From Meghimatium bilineatum (taxonomy: Eukaryota; Mollusca; Gastropoda; Stylommatophora; Philomycidae), in the NCBI GenBank assembly GCA_034231615.1, contig CM067298.1:25872528-25936527 (forward strand): DNA of 64,000 nucleotides, given 5' to 3'. Below are positions 38,001 through 53,000 of the stretch, one piece after another (the first letter of the stretch is position 1; each line of letters begins with the position of its first letter). Position numbers and translations under genes: made by a program. Under the pieces are notes generated by a model. The model ran no database searches, was not told where the DNA came from, and saw nothing but the letters and a program-made list of their open reading frames with translations.

Positions 38001-41000
38001 ATCAAGAGATGGATAGACTACATTCTGTATCAGAGTGAACCGGCTGTCCATGTGTTGCCCATAAAAAAGAGGCAAAACATAATTTCTCTATTATCTGTCA
38101 TGTACATTGTAAGAGGCACATAAGCAGATTTTGAGAATTGAGTGGGCTGTCCCCATCTCATAGAGGGTCAAAGTGACCCAGAAGCCATATGTGCCAGGCC
38201 GAAAGGCACAGATATAGTAGTCACACTAAAAACCATGACATGATGCATTCAATTACCCGAACTATCTTACTAATCGGCGGGAGTTTAAGAACAAACACAG
38301 AAGAGTGAACCACTTAATGCAAAATAAAAACAGGTTATTGGAAGTCCATTGCTGAAGAAACAGCCCAGGTATGAACATGCTTTCTTTTGTAAAGGGTTTC
38401 TTAACACTTTTCAAGACTTGAAAATTAGCAGACAAGGAAAACATGCTACTCATATATCAAAATCACTAAGGTGTAAAATATTTGATTCAAATATATTACT
38501 GATTAAATAAATGAACAGGAGACATTCAGATCTGTATCATGCAAACTTTTAGCGAAAGTCAACTACAAAGACTAATAGATCAAGTCAATAAATCAAGTAA
38601 AGAATATGGACTGGATATAAATATCCAAAAAACAAAAAGTCACTGAAGAACATGAGCTAAACATAAACATACATGGAGAGAAACTACAACATGTAGAAGA
38701 TTATCAATATCATGGACACATAATCACAAATAACGGCAGATGTGAAACAGAAGTTAAAAGAATAGAAATGGTTAAAAGTACTTTCAATGACATACAGAAA
38801 ATAGCAACATCCACAGAAATTACAAACAAGTTAAAAATGAGAATTATAAATTGCTATATCTATTCTGTATTAATGTATGGCTCAGAAACATGGATATTAA
38901 ACAGACAATTAGAAGATAGAATTTATGCCTTTGAGGTGTGGATATATAAAAGAATAGCAAGAACATCATGGAAAGAGAAGAAAACAAACAAAGAGGTTCT
39001 AACAACACCTAATATGAAGAAAGAATTATTAAGAGAAATAATGATCAGGCAACTAAAATATTTTAGACAGATCAAAAGACATGACAGACACCTTGTTGAA
39101 GACCTTACTTGATGGTAAAGTCAAAGGGAAGCAAGCAAGAGGTAGGCAGAGATACAAGTGGGAGAGTAACATCACAAGATGGACAGGTTAGTCTAGCAGA
39201 GTGCACCACCAAAACAAGAGATATTGGAGGTCTGTTGCAGCTAATCTTCGTTGCCGAGACGGCACTTGATGATGAATGCAACCTGGCATAAGATATTTTC
39301 CTTTTAAAATTAAAAATACATGCGAGTACGTATTCTTGTGTTTGTACCAAGACTGTTTACATATTGTAACGATTTTCTTGTTATCCAGATGCCCATAATG
39401 TAATATCCCAGTATTAGACTAGGTTACTTAGAATAAGGTGTCTATAAAATCGTATGCTGACGTCATACAGAATCGAATTACTCACAACTCATATGAGGTA
39501 GCCCCGCCGAAGACGGATGTGTTGGGCCACTTGCGCAAATAAAACGGCAACACAACGCATTTCCATTCAACTGGATATCTTGTAGGACCAGTGTCCTGTT
39601 GCAAGAGAAATCCAGCGGGAGTTTGAGAATGAACGCTGAAGAAGATATGAGGTAGTGTCACCACCAATGTAAATGAAAGCACAGACTGATTTTGTAGACA
39701 CCCGGTAAGCGTGTTCATGTTAATAATACCTATATACTGTAGGCCTAAGTCTTTTCATGTTCGACTGTTTTAAATAAATCTTATATCGGGAGGACGCGTA
39801 TCACACTACCACGATAAACGAGTGTATATTACTCCCGTCAATTTACTAATTGAGAACTGATGGGGAAAGAACAGATACTCCTGGCAGTGCACGTCTACCT
39901 GTTAACTGACGCTATTTAGGTGTCACAGGTAAATTATTGGCCTAGCTTGACACTGATCAGCCGCACATCTCTATTCTACATTGCTTACACTCGCGGCGTG
40001 TATGCTTTTGTTAGGCTCCGACAACCGGACGTGGCAGTTCCCACTATAATAATCAGCAGATGTTTGCTCCGTTCTGGTTCACTGGTCGTCATTATGCGTT
40101 TTGCACTGAGGTGAGCCATCTCGTTTGACACTAGTCAATTAAATGGAAAGGCGAGCGGGCTGACAATTTTGCAAAATTTGGTAACATTGTCAAAAATGTT
40201 TGCCACTAGAGAGAAAAAGAGTCAACATTGGATGGTGAAAAGCAAGTGTAGAGAACTAAATATTTCGTAAAGTGTGCAATACGAAATTAGTTGGGTTTTT
40301 TGTTGTATTTAACAAAAACAATAATTAAATGGGAAGGAAGACTACTGTAAAGATGTCCCATTTCATTAATAAATATAAACACCAAAAATTGTGTTAAAAT
40401 GTTTTCCTGTTTGTTCTATATTTTAACTATCCTGATAAAGACCGGCTGGTAGAAATGTCTTTCTTTTATTCGCTTGACGTCTATATCATCAGACAACTCT
40501 TCTGAATAAACTCAACGTGAAGCTCTTTGACTATAAATTTTTAGTTGCACAGTTGAGCCATTGCACATAATTTCTCAATTGTTCATACCAAGGGCAGTTC
40601 TGCAGGATAAGCACGTAGGTGTGTTTTTATGTTCCACTAGTATATAGTATCAGACACTGTTCTGATTGCAAAAAGTGAGGAAGACCTTCAAAACTTAATT
40701 AAAGTAGTAGTCACAGAAAGCAAAGAGAAAGGCCTCTTCCTAAATATCAAGAAAACAGAAGTAATGGTTATTTCAAAGAAAGAAAATAACACACCTTGCA
40801 AGATCATTCAAATATGCGACCATTCAATAATCAGGCGAGGCACATACATTGATCAATCAGTTTAGATTAGCGGCACAAAGACGGAACAAAAACAAAATTC
40901 TAAACAAACATCGTTTTATTACATGACCTGGGATATAGAACAATAATGTAGAATGCGACATACATGGGTATAGTGAGAAGTGAACTAGTACATCACCAAA

Positions 41001-44000
41001 AACAAGGCAGGAAGTACGAGATATAAAAATAAACATCGATATATTGTTTTCAATATCCAATTGCTCCAAAAGAAAATAAAGGGTGAGAAAGTGTTGAGTA
41101 GTTCTATTCTTGGCAGTTCTTCCTCAGCGATCTTTTTAACTCGCGCTGCATATCTCTTGTAGCTGGACAATGGTCCTACGATATTTTCAGCAGGATGCAG
41201 ACCAGAGAATGGAAATGCGTTGTGTCGCCGTTATATTTGCGCCATTAGTCAGACACATTCGTTTTCGGCGGAACTTTTCAGTTCAAAGTCATTCTTAAAA
41301 TAGTGTAGATCTTATGGAGTGTACTTAGTCAAATGTACAGTGAATTCGTGATCGTAAACGATTCTTTTCTACCAGTTGAGAAATGGGCAGTCATTAAAGC
41401 AGGTGTTCGACTGTTTCGTTTGGATGAGAATAGTGTCTACATATTGGCAGTCGATGGAGGTCTTATACGGTTTTAATGGCTATTGACTTTCGCATGTCCT
41501 GTACGAAACTGAAAGATAAGAGATTGGCTTCTCCCGATGAATCTGTTTATGTAGTCATTGTTCTTTGGTCGTGTCATTTCACTAACTATATTTCGACCGT
41601 CAGCCCATCAGTTCAAACAGATTTCCCTGGTGTTGTTTCGGAAAATCTGACTGTTCCCACAAAGTATTTGATTGTTCTGAGATGTCTCTCTTTTAAAAAA
41701 AAAAAAAAAAAAACAAGTCTGCTGTTTAATTTTCTGCTAGATCGTGGTGAAAATACTTCACTGCTCTTGCTATGAGGGTGATATCTTGATTTTCATATGG
41801 GGTCTATTTATGTGTCTCCAAAACAGACAATGAAGTCTGTAAAAATAACTCTATATCTGATGTTTTTGTTCAGTGATACCAAACTGTTGGTGTACTAACT
41901 CCATGGCCGTCTCGATAGTCTCAGCCTCTACTTCATAATTTGAGTAATTTTCACCACTATAGTCACAGAACTGGTAGGTATAACTATTATGGTAACTCAT
42001 ATAGATGTCATATCCTGCAAAATAGATGGTCTTGAAAGCTGATTCATCAATATAAGCCTTGATTGCTCATTCCTAGTAGCTGTTTATGATTTATATGGCA
42101 CATGTCTTCAATATTGTTAGCAGTGTTCCCTTATTGGATGTTCTACTATCAATTTTGTTTAGACAGTTGTTTGATACAAATTCTGTCATGTCGATGGTAG
42201 GTTATTATTCATTACTGACCTCACCTAACCACCAGGATATAGTTGGCAGAGAGTGTGCATGCCTTGCCTGATACTCTTGTACTAGTCTCCACAATTATGA
42301 ATAATTTTTTCCACAATTCACAATATCCCGAGATTGTGAATTATGAATAATTTTTTCCACAATTCACAATATCCCGAGATTGTGAGGAGAGCTTTGATGA
42401 TCTTTGTTTTTGCTAGGATGTGATATTTATCATTAGCAAATAATGTTTTTGTCACATTGACATGTTTGGTAAGGTCATCAATGAAGATAAAGAAAAGGAT
42501 AAAGGAAGATAAAGGAGAGCGTTGAGGCAGTCCCTATTTCAGTGTTTCTTAGCTATGGATCTGTTGTTAAGAAGGCATGTATCCATCTAATAACCCCCCC
42601 CCCCCATTCTAATTATATTGTGGCCCATTCTACTCGCACATAATCGTTAAGAATTCAGAAGATCCATAAAGAAGACTATATTCTAGAAAGAATATGTAAT
42701 CCAGCCGATATATATTCTTATTCTGCCCAACCTCACTCTTTTCTCAGACTCTAACATAGGCTTGCACTCTAACACATCAATGAACACTGCTAGTGTGATT
42801 TATCTTTCTTTAAACCTATCTATCTTATTTTATGTGCATCTGAAAATTGAATCATCTGTACCACACTTGTTACCTGATTATTATCTAACACTTGATATTA
42901 TTTCAGAAAAAAAGGTCGGATTAATGAATTCATAAACAAGTCAAAGTGATCCAAAATTGTATTCAGAAGTGTAGTCGAAACACAGTTATCTCTGTCAAGC
43001 TGTATACTGCGACACAACACATTATGCTTTATGAATAACATTCTCGTAATAAGGGGAGTTTGAGAACAACACTTGAGTCAGTTTTTACTTCGGGAGATAG
43101 CTGAACCGTAGTATGGGGTGGTTGTCCCCTCCCACCTTTTAAGAAGTGAGAACACAACGACATATAGTACCATGTCAAAATAGTGAGTCCCCCCCGCACG
43201 CCCTTAATTTCTATCCCCCCCCCTTCCCCCTAGTCCCATTGAGACAGAGACATGACATTTTTTAGGTAACCACCCCCTACCCCATTTTTTTTTTTACCGA
43301 AGACGTAACTAAACTACTGTTGGGTTTGAGAATGAACGTAATTATGACAGACACACTTGTCAACCTGTCACCAATAACGAGTCTATGTATCTATTGGTAG
43401 TATCTCTAATAAAATAACATACAAATGTGTGCTGCTTGTCTATTGTATAATAGCTATTGAGAAATGAAAATTATGTATAGAGTTTAACATTCCACAAGTT
43501 TTCTATTTCTGGCACACGAACAAATGTGAAAACAATACACGCGACTTTATTGAAAATGTAGAGAAGATTGGGGGGGGGGGGGGTCGCAACCAAACAAATA
43601 AGGAGATCAACTTGAAACCAGGTACATTTAACTAAGTAAACTCAGTGCGACCACCTGCATGTTTACAAATATGCGTGGCAGTGGACCGGTTGGTAGATAA
43701 AAACAGGCACGGACTGACATGTAGACAGCGTTTAGTACACTTCCAAAAAACGCACATACAAAATAAATAAAATATAAACGTTTAGAAAAAGTAAACCCGT
43801 TGCTTTCAGATAAATAATAAGGTTGTCTTCGCGTGAAAAAAAATCAAATAATTGTTTTCTTAGACTTTGTCATCGCTATTCTATATTCCTTCAAATATGT
43901 GTTATTCAATCAATTATATTCCTTCAAATATGTGTTATTCAATCAATTATATTCAGCGTACCAGTGACAACAATATAATGATTTAAAAAATAAAATAATA

Positions 44001-47000
44001 GGTGATGATTCCTTTTCCATGACTAGATTAAAGGAACTGGGTTTGTGAAATCCGAAGTCGCCAGAAACGAGAGCTATGGTGTGCTTAGAAGAACGTTCAT
44101 CATGCAACAGAGAACTGGAACAATCAGTCGTAGTGTAATGGTGGATATACGTGCAGATTGGTAGCGTATTATATTCAGGGAGTAGCCTTCAATCCAGAAT
44201 TTTTTGGCGGGGATTGAACTCGGTATCTTGGCCGTCACATACGCGCTCTGTACCACTTCGCCACAGATCCGGACTTTGTGGAGATTGGAGTATCTATATT
44301 GTGTCAGGGGGCAAAGATCTGACGACTAACGGTGATTTGTGTTCTTCACGATGGAAGAAAACTGTTGACGTTTCAATCTATGATCTTCGTCTGAACAAAT
44401 ATAATATAATAAGAAAAGGCGATATTACATTTTTTTTGGAAACATATTTTTTTTAAAATTAACAACCTTTGCAACGGACTAACGATCATGACGTTTTGCA
44501 CAAATTATGACTAATGCAAACTATGGTGCCAAATAACTGTGATGAACTATCAGTTGATTACAGAAATTCGAAATTGTAAATATGGTTGAAGAAAAAGCTA
44601 CCATTTATATTAGCTGTTACGTGGCCATTGTCGACAGTCTGTTCATTATAACTATGTTTTTAAAAAAACTACATTTAGAACATATTTCGCTGATTTAAAG
44701 AAAAAATATGTCAGTGAATGTTACATAAACAGTAATAAGACAATAAATAAGGATAGGAATCAAACACAAAGTTGTAGACTGAAACTTAATTCTCCGACAA
44801 ATAAACCTATATACAAACACAATGTAAAGCCCATAGGTGCGATGTTATACACACCCGAGTGTTGCCGGGGGAAGCAAAGGATAGCGACACTGAGATATTT
44901 CATACATGCCCGTTGATTAAAAGTGGAGAAAGAGGGGGTGTAGGTTCAAACCTTCACCTAAGAAATAAAAACATAACGTTTAGTGCTAGGAACGTTGGTA
45001 AATGACGGGCAACCCCCGAATGATTTTCAAAAAAAAAAGGTCACAACAAACTCCACAAGAGACCACAGACCAGGTATAAGGTGGGGGAGGTCTGGTGGCT
45101 TCATCCAATATAGCAACGGTGGCCAATAGTGTGCATTCAATGCAACAATTATTTCAAATTCTAGCTTATGTATGCATCTATCTACACATATCAATAAACC
45201 CGTAATCCGACATGGTCGTAATTTCTATCTTCAACAATGCAGACAAGTGAGGAAACAAATCTTGTCTTGCCCAGTCCTTGATGTCTGTCCACGCTTGTAT
45301 TTGTCCTCCAAAGCCTATTCACCTTGGGGGCTTCCTGCAGTATTATTTTTGACAAGGAATCCTGTCGGCATTCCAAGCCACGCAAGATTTCGAAACATAT
45401 ATGCACATATCAACACATTAAGGACATTCAGTTCTTTAAAAATATGTTCATATGGAGCATATGTAGAATTGCTACATAATATTATTGATTTATTTATATA
45501 AAGACCAGATAAAAAAATTGGTAGCATATCCTATCCAGGACGTAGCTATCAACCCAGCATTTGTTGGCTGTGGTGATTTTCTAGGCAATATAAATACGTT
45601 CAGTAGGTTGCCATTGCATTCTGAACGGTCCGGATGCACAATTGCCTGTGGTGAGGATCGAACTCGGTACCTTTGCCGTCACAGACGCGCTCTGTACCAC
45701 TTCGCCACAGAGCCGGACAAAAAGACCAGATAAACATTACTTAAATTATATTTTTTGGGGTATTCTTTGGTTTCATTAAGCTTGCAATTTTTGGAGTTAA
45801 AACTTGATACTGGGAGCTGCAGATCATTCTTCAAATTTGAAGTCAATCGCAAACTCAGTTTATTTTTAATCAATTTCATGGATGAAAATTCTCACATCTG
45901 TACATTATTCCAAAATGACAGATATAACTATGAACATAATTTTAAAGTTCTAAATAATGATCGCCAAAAATTATGTCAGAATCATTTTGGACTGAAAAGA
46001 GTTCAAATTTCAAATCAATTCTTTTTATGTGTTCATTCTTAAACCCATGCCCGCCGAAGACGGATGTGTCGGGCCATTGGCGCAAATAAAACGGCGACAC
46101 AACGCATTTCCATTCTCTGGACTGCATCCTGCTGGAGATCTAGTAGTACTGCTACAGGAGAGATCCAGCAGGAGTTTGAGAATGAACGCTGAAGAAGAAG
46201 AAACCCATGCAGATTAGCAGGATGTAGTCCAGAGAGCAAAATATGTTGATTCATGGCTTACAGTTAGACTGCAAAATCTGTGCATTTCTGCCTGATGCAA
46301 CCAACTTCAGCATTAAATTTTCAAATCAATAAGTTATGGTATATTTGTATATTACAAGGCATATTCATAGCCAACTAATAAAACAGTGTAGAAATGTAAA
46401 CTTCTGGAGAGTATTTTTACAGGCGACGGAGAGATGAACACAAGAATTTTAAAAGCCAACTACGTAAACTATGAACGTACAACAATTTTCAAACGTACAA
46501 CTATCCTGATGGAAACCAAAAGGCACATCATAAATTCAATCTTCATACCTACATTGTATTATCAATGCCAAATATGAACACTAACTAAAGAATGAGAGAA
46601 AGCTTACTATGTGTGAAATGAGATGCCTAAGAAAAGCAGCAAGCAGAACAAGAAGAGATCATGTCAGGAATGATAAGATTGCAAGAACTGTTGGATCAAC
46701 GTCTGTGGTCAAATGTATTGAGAAACAGAGATTGAAATGGTTCTGCCACTTAATGAGAACGAATCAATGTTGGCCACCAGCAAGAGCATACAACATGAGA
46801 ATGGAAACAACAAGAGGCAGAGGAAAACCAAGAAAAAGGTGGATTGAAAGAGTTACCAATGTTCCGAGACATTACATTACTGCATATCAAGAGACCAAAC
46901 TTTCCATATCCTAAAAACCAACTGTCATTCAATCCTGTGACGTCTAACTGCAAGAGCTGAGAAAAGACAATAGATAGGTCGACCTTCAGGATGTGTTCTT

Positions 47001-50000
47001 CACTAAGTGAAAATGGGTTTTAAAATAATAGCAATGTCTATTAAAGAAGCCTTCTACTCAGAGGGGGGTATCTTTCATGAGACGAGCTGATAGTTTGCCT
47101 GGGTAACCCATTGTGTCCTTCCTCCAACAAGGTGCTTCGATACCAGTGAGCTATTCCTCATGTAGTAAGACCATTCAATTATCTCCCTTCTATTCTCCAG
47201 GTCCCAGACCTAATTTCTTTTGTATGAGCCGTGTTAGGCAATGGAGGCTGTCAATTATTCAGGATTGATACATCATCTTAGACAAGGTGTTGCTCTGCCA
47301 AACATGTCTGGGGTTAGGGATTTGTGTATTTCTCACATGCTCGCCTCGTCACCTATGATGGCCTTCCAATCCATTGCAAGATCCTGCCTGTGACCCTCTC
47401 CTATTGCATTTATCACACAAAGAAGTAGGTAGATTGCATTTATCTCAAACGAGGAGCTTCACAGTCTACAAACTAATCTTGTTTAAGAAAGACGTCATTC
47501 CCTTCTATGCCCTTGGGTACTGAACTCACTTCTCTCTGTACGTTATCCCAACTGATATATCATACAAACATTAACTGTAAAGTTACATAAAACTTCTAAT
47601 ACACTTTGATGTGAGAGGTTGGTGGAGGGAGTGCGTCTCAACTTCATTCCCAAACCTGGACTCAAAAACAGAGATGTTAAAATTATACTTTTGTCATCGA
47701 CAGCACAACTTCATTTAAATAAGAAATGCTGAACTGTTTCATAGATGTAATTTCAGTTTCTACTGAAGAATTATATTTGCACTTGGAATGTTTTACTTCT
47801 CAAATATAGGCCAACTAAAGAAGAAAAAGCACTCCTCAAATGGCCGACAGGTTTGATGTAATCATTACAATACTTTAGCACAATTTATATCACAACTGTA
47901 GTTTTAGACAACAATCATTCACAGAAGACGGATGTGTCTGGGCATTGACGCAAAAAAAATATGTGACACAATGCATTTCCATTTTCTGGACTACATCCTG
48001 CTGGAAATCTAGTAAGACCATGATCCTGCTACAAGAGAGATTCAACAGGAGTTTGAGAATGAACACTGTAGAAGAAGAAGAAAACAATCACTATGAGAGC
48101 CTTATACTTCTTCGCTCATCCTCAAACTCCTACTTGTTAGCAGGATGTATTGCTGAGAATGGGAAGTGTTGTGTCATGGTTTACAGATCAATTGTGATAT
48201 CTGCACCTTTGTGTGTATCTGTGCCTGAAACATCTAAATTCAGCATGGACTATATTCTAAAAATATTAATTTCAGAGAACAAATCACTGTAAATGTATAA
48301 ATCTGATAAATAAAACGCATATAATTGATAAAGTTGGTTGGATAAAATAGGTTTCATATTACCTTTTGGTGTAGAGTATTCAATTGTTAAACTATTAAAG
48401 TTGTGTTTTTAATCATTTGAACTTTATATAAGAGGTAGACAATATGTGTGGGTCTTGTTTGTTTTTAAACACCCACCCAAAAAAAATGCAAATTATCAAA
48501 AAAGAATTTGGCTGAAATGGGGAATTTACACAATTTGTATTTGGCATGCTAAAGATTAACACAGAGGGCATGACAGATTTTGGCACTTGAGTCCTCCTCC
48601 TGCTTGTATCAATTCAACAACCAATTCATCGCACCCTGGTCACTTGCCAGTTTTTAATTGCCCAACGAACTTCTATAATGAGTTCTAGCACAAATTCTGT
48701 GTATCTTATGTTTGGGTCTGTATATTTGTTTAGATCTTCATAAATTTCCCTACAGTGTTCCATCCATCTGTTCAGAATGTCTTTTTTTTCTATTTTGTTT
48801 CCCAACTTGTCCCCAATTCTTCAAGTGGCTGGTTGAAATTTTGCTGTCGGTGTTTTTGCTTCTTTAAATATTATTCTTATTTCCCCCTGTTCATGCAGTT
48901 GCTCAATTTCTTTACATATGTTGCTGATATAGTTTTTATTGTACTGCATAATATTCTCTTCACTTTCTTTAGTTTGTTTCTTGTATTCTATGTCATCTTT
49001 TAGTTTTTTTCTATGTTGATGGTTGGTTGGTTGCTGATCCATCGGTCCATGAGCACATGCCCTTTGACCTAATGCCATTAAATGGCATTAAATTGCTGGG
49101 AAGTCTGTGTATTTTTGGCCCACCCAGGGACAGAGCCAGAGAATAACTATCACACCTCCAGGAAGGTAGGTTTCAACCTATGCACTGCTCCTAGCCACTG
49201 TGGCCAAGATAGGGTTCACTGTGTTCATTCCTCGTCACCAATGACTACTGGTTATGCCGAACTTCTCTATTGCTCCAGGCATGCAACCAAATGTTCAAGT
49301 CAAAAGGATTGTCACGTCCTAAGTCACTGTGCCTCTATGATGGGCCTCAACCATAGGAAAAACAGTGATGTAAGTTTCCTCCTCCCCAGTGATGTACAGT
49401 ACATCTCTGGTTCCCTCCCAACCACAGAGGGTGCCATACATATATATTCAGGTAAACATGAAACACATTTCAACAACAAAATAAAAGCATGATGTTCGTC
49501 CGTCGTGATCGACGATGACCAAAAACTCAACCATAATAATAATAACAATAAATAATAGAATAATAAAGTTAATAGTGCGTTTTTAAATGACTAGCAAGTC
49601 CAATGCGCGCACAAAATGTTCTTTTACAGAATTGACAACAATAGAAGGTATCTGTGTGAGGTTTAAATTTATTTTTTTTTCTACGTGTCCGCTTCTGTCT
49701 TGCAGTTTCTTGTCTGAATTCTTCTGCCGCTAGTGCTCCCGTTCTAATGCTGTAACGCCATGCTGTTCTATCCTGAGCGAGGCTCTCCCAAGCGCCTACG
49801 TCAATGTTAAGATGTTTCAAGGATGACTTGAGCGTGTCTTTGAAACGCTTTTTCTGTCCACCAGCTTTTCGAAATCCTGCCTTGAGTTCTCCATAATATA
49901 TTTGTTTTGGCAAACGCGAGTTCTCCATACACACAAGATGGCCTGCCCAGCGTGCCTGCGCCTTCATAAGTATTGTGTGGATGCTTATTGAGGTTGATTT

Positions 50001-53000
50001 TTCCAAGACCTCGTAGTCTGGTACTTTGTCCCACCAATGGATGTTTAGTAATTTACGTAGGCAGGTAAGATGGAAATGATTTAACTTTCTTGCATGTCTA
50101 GCATACACTGTCCATGTTTCGCAGGCGTATAGTAAGGTTGGTATAACAGCAGCATGATATACTTGTAGTTTGGTGGTTGTTCTTATACCTCTTCTGTCCC
50201 ATACATTTTTGCGTAATCTGCCAAATACAGCACTAGCTTTTGCCAGTCTATTGTTAATTTCCACATCAATGTTGACATCGCGAGAGAGAGTGCTTCCAAG
50301 GTAAGTAAAATTGTCGACTACCTGCAGTTTTTGCTGATTGACGATGATGGAAGTAGCAGTATGTTGGCTATTTGATGTTGCTTGGTGCATGACTTCTGTT
50401 TTTTTGGTGTTAATAGTGAGACCAAAGTTGTTGCAGGCCTTTGAGAAGCGGTCTATGGTGCTCTGCATGTTTACGACAGAGTCAGCATACAATGCACAGT
50501 CGTCAGCATAAAGTAATTCTCTAACAGTACTAGATTTAGTTTTCGTGTTTGCTTTTAGACGACGTAAATTGAAAAGACCACCATCCGTTCTGTAATTGAT
50601 CATTATGCCTGCTGTTTCATTACTATGGTGTGTTTCCGTTAACATGGCTGTAAATAACAGGCTGAAAAGAGTAGGGGCCAGCACACATCCCTGCTTTACA
50701 CCATTTGTGACAGGGAATGCAGGAGATACTCCTCCTTCGCAGATAACACTAGCCATCATACCGTCATGAAATTGTCGTATCACAGTGACAAGTTTTGGGG
50801 GGCATCCGAACTTTGTAAGCACCTTCCACAGTCCTTCTCTGTTAACGGTATCGAATGCTTTAGTTAAGTCCACAAATGTTGCTAAGAGTTCACTATGTTG
50901 CTCTTGTGACTTTTCCTGAATTTGTCGTGCAGAGAATATCATATCAACTGTACCACGACCTGCACGAAAACCGCACTGACTCTCTGGGAGTAGCTCGTTT
51001 AGTAGAGAATTATTTAATCTGTTGAGTATGACACGAGCGAGAATTTTACCAGCTATAGACAAAAGTGATATGCCCCTATGATTATCGCAAGACTGTTTGG
51101 TACCTTTGCCTTTATATAGGTGCACTATAGAAGCATCTTTTAGATCTTGAGGCAATGTACCTGAGTTCCAGAAAATACCAAAAATGTGAGTTAGTTTTTT
51201 AATCAGCAGTGGTCCGCCATTTTTATAAATTTCAGCAGGTAAGGCATCCAAACCTGGAGCTTTATCATTTGACATTTGTTTAATCGCTATAATAACCTCT
51301 TGACTGCTTGGGGGTATATCGAGTTCTTCTCTTATACTAAGTTGTGGTATTCTGTTTATGACTTCTTCATTTATTACTGATGGTTTGTTTAGGATTTCTT
51401 CAAAATGTTCAGCCCAACGATTTAAGATGTCATTTTTATCAGTGAGAAGCTTCGACGAATCGGCATTTAATAGAGGTGGTGATCCCGATGAGTGTGGACC
51501 ATAGATAGTTCTTAAAGCCTCATAGAATCGCTTATAGTCCTTTCTGTCTGCAAACATTTGAATTTCTTCAGCTTTTCGACTTAGCCATTTATCCTTTATC
51601 TCTCTACGCTTCTTTTGACAAGTGTTACGGATCTTGTTATAGGCTACTTTCTTGGACGGTGAAGATGCTGCCCCATGTAGTTTCTTGAAAGCTTTGTGTT
51701 TCTCTTCTAACAAGGATGTTATCTCAAAATTATTATCATTAAACCAGTCTTGGTGTTTATGTACCTTCACTCCCAGATGTTCCTTCGCTTTGGCGTAAAT
51801 AATTCCTTTAAACGAAGCCCAGCTATCTTCAGATGTGGTATTCACATCTGAAAAAGCATAATTGTATAGATGATATGCCATGAAGCTTCTATAAGAAGAT
51901 AACCTCAATATAACGGCATGTCATCCACTAAGGTTTTCTGTTGCATGGGTGGTATGTCTAGTGGGCCATTGGTGAGACCCACAGATGCAACCACATGTGT
52001 TTTCTATGTTGATAAATTGTAATGTTTTGACTATGATGTCATTTATTTTTATTATACTTTGGGGCATGTGATCTTGTGCAGAAGATAATATTGAGTCTCT
52101 AATGTTGCTTGCGATTTAATCTGTTGTCATCTCCTCTTGAATTGTATTAAACTTGTTCTGCACCTCCACACTGCATTCTGTTGGTATTACTCTGACACTA
52201 TATCTATCTATAAACCCGTAACCCAAGAGGGTCATAGGGTACCACTGTCTGTTTATGCTTTTATTTGTCCTCCTCTGTTTCTTCCAACAAATGATGTTCC
52301 TGCAGCATTATTCTTTTTTACAAGGAATCATGTCAGAATACATGTCCAAACCATGCAAGTTTAGAGAAGAAAAAACACAGAATCGTGTTGAAGTGATGAC
52401 CTTATATATAAAGTACCAAATCTGATAACAATCCATATAAAATTTGAATATGAAATAGTAAGCAAGAGAATATAATTATGTAATTATATGGATTATGACA
52501 AATATGTTTTATTGTCTCTGTTTCAGCCTGACGACTTTAACTACTACTTCAAAGTCTGGCTCAACTACGGTATAAGTCTTCACTGTGACCTCTGTTCTAG
52601 TTTCAAGGTATTACCTAACCTTTGCAGCGTGATTAGTAGAATTTGCATTTAAAATTAAGCTATATTAATTGAAAAGGCATATTAAGTTCATATTAGTATT
52701 TACATTAGGGATGGGGGTACGGGTTAGGATCAGTTATAAATGAAAAAATAAACTAGTTATAAAAATTATAATTATAAGTGTGGTTGATGTCATTTGTTTC
52801 GGAAGATGTGACGTCACAGCATCCATTCATTTCATTGGTGTTACACAAAAATCTGTGACATCTCCTACTTAAAAATGTAAACATTGTGTGCTATTTATAG
52901 ACAGTAACAGTGAAGACTTAAACCGTAGTTTTACACAAAGTCTTTAATAGAACTGAACTATAAAAACTAAACACACAACAACTAGTTTACTAGGCCTAAT

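Noticed and set aside
45522-45722. A genuine tRNA gene
   Set aside because: A- and B-box-like sequences are present, but the acceptor stem does not close, the anticodon arm is not convincing, and the same 200-bp unit recurs with a common non-tRNA body: it is a SINE.
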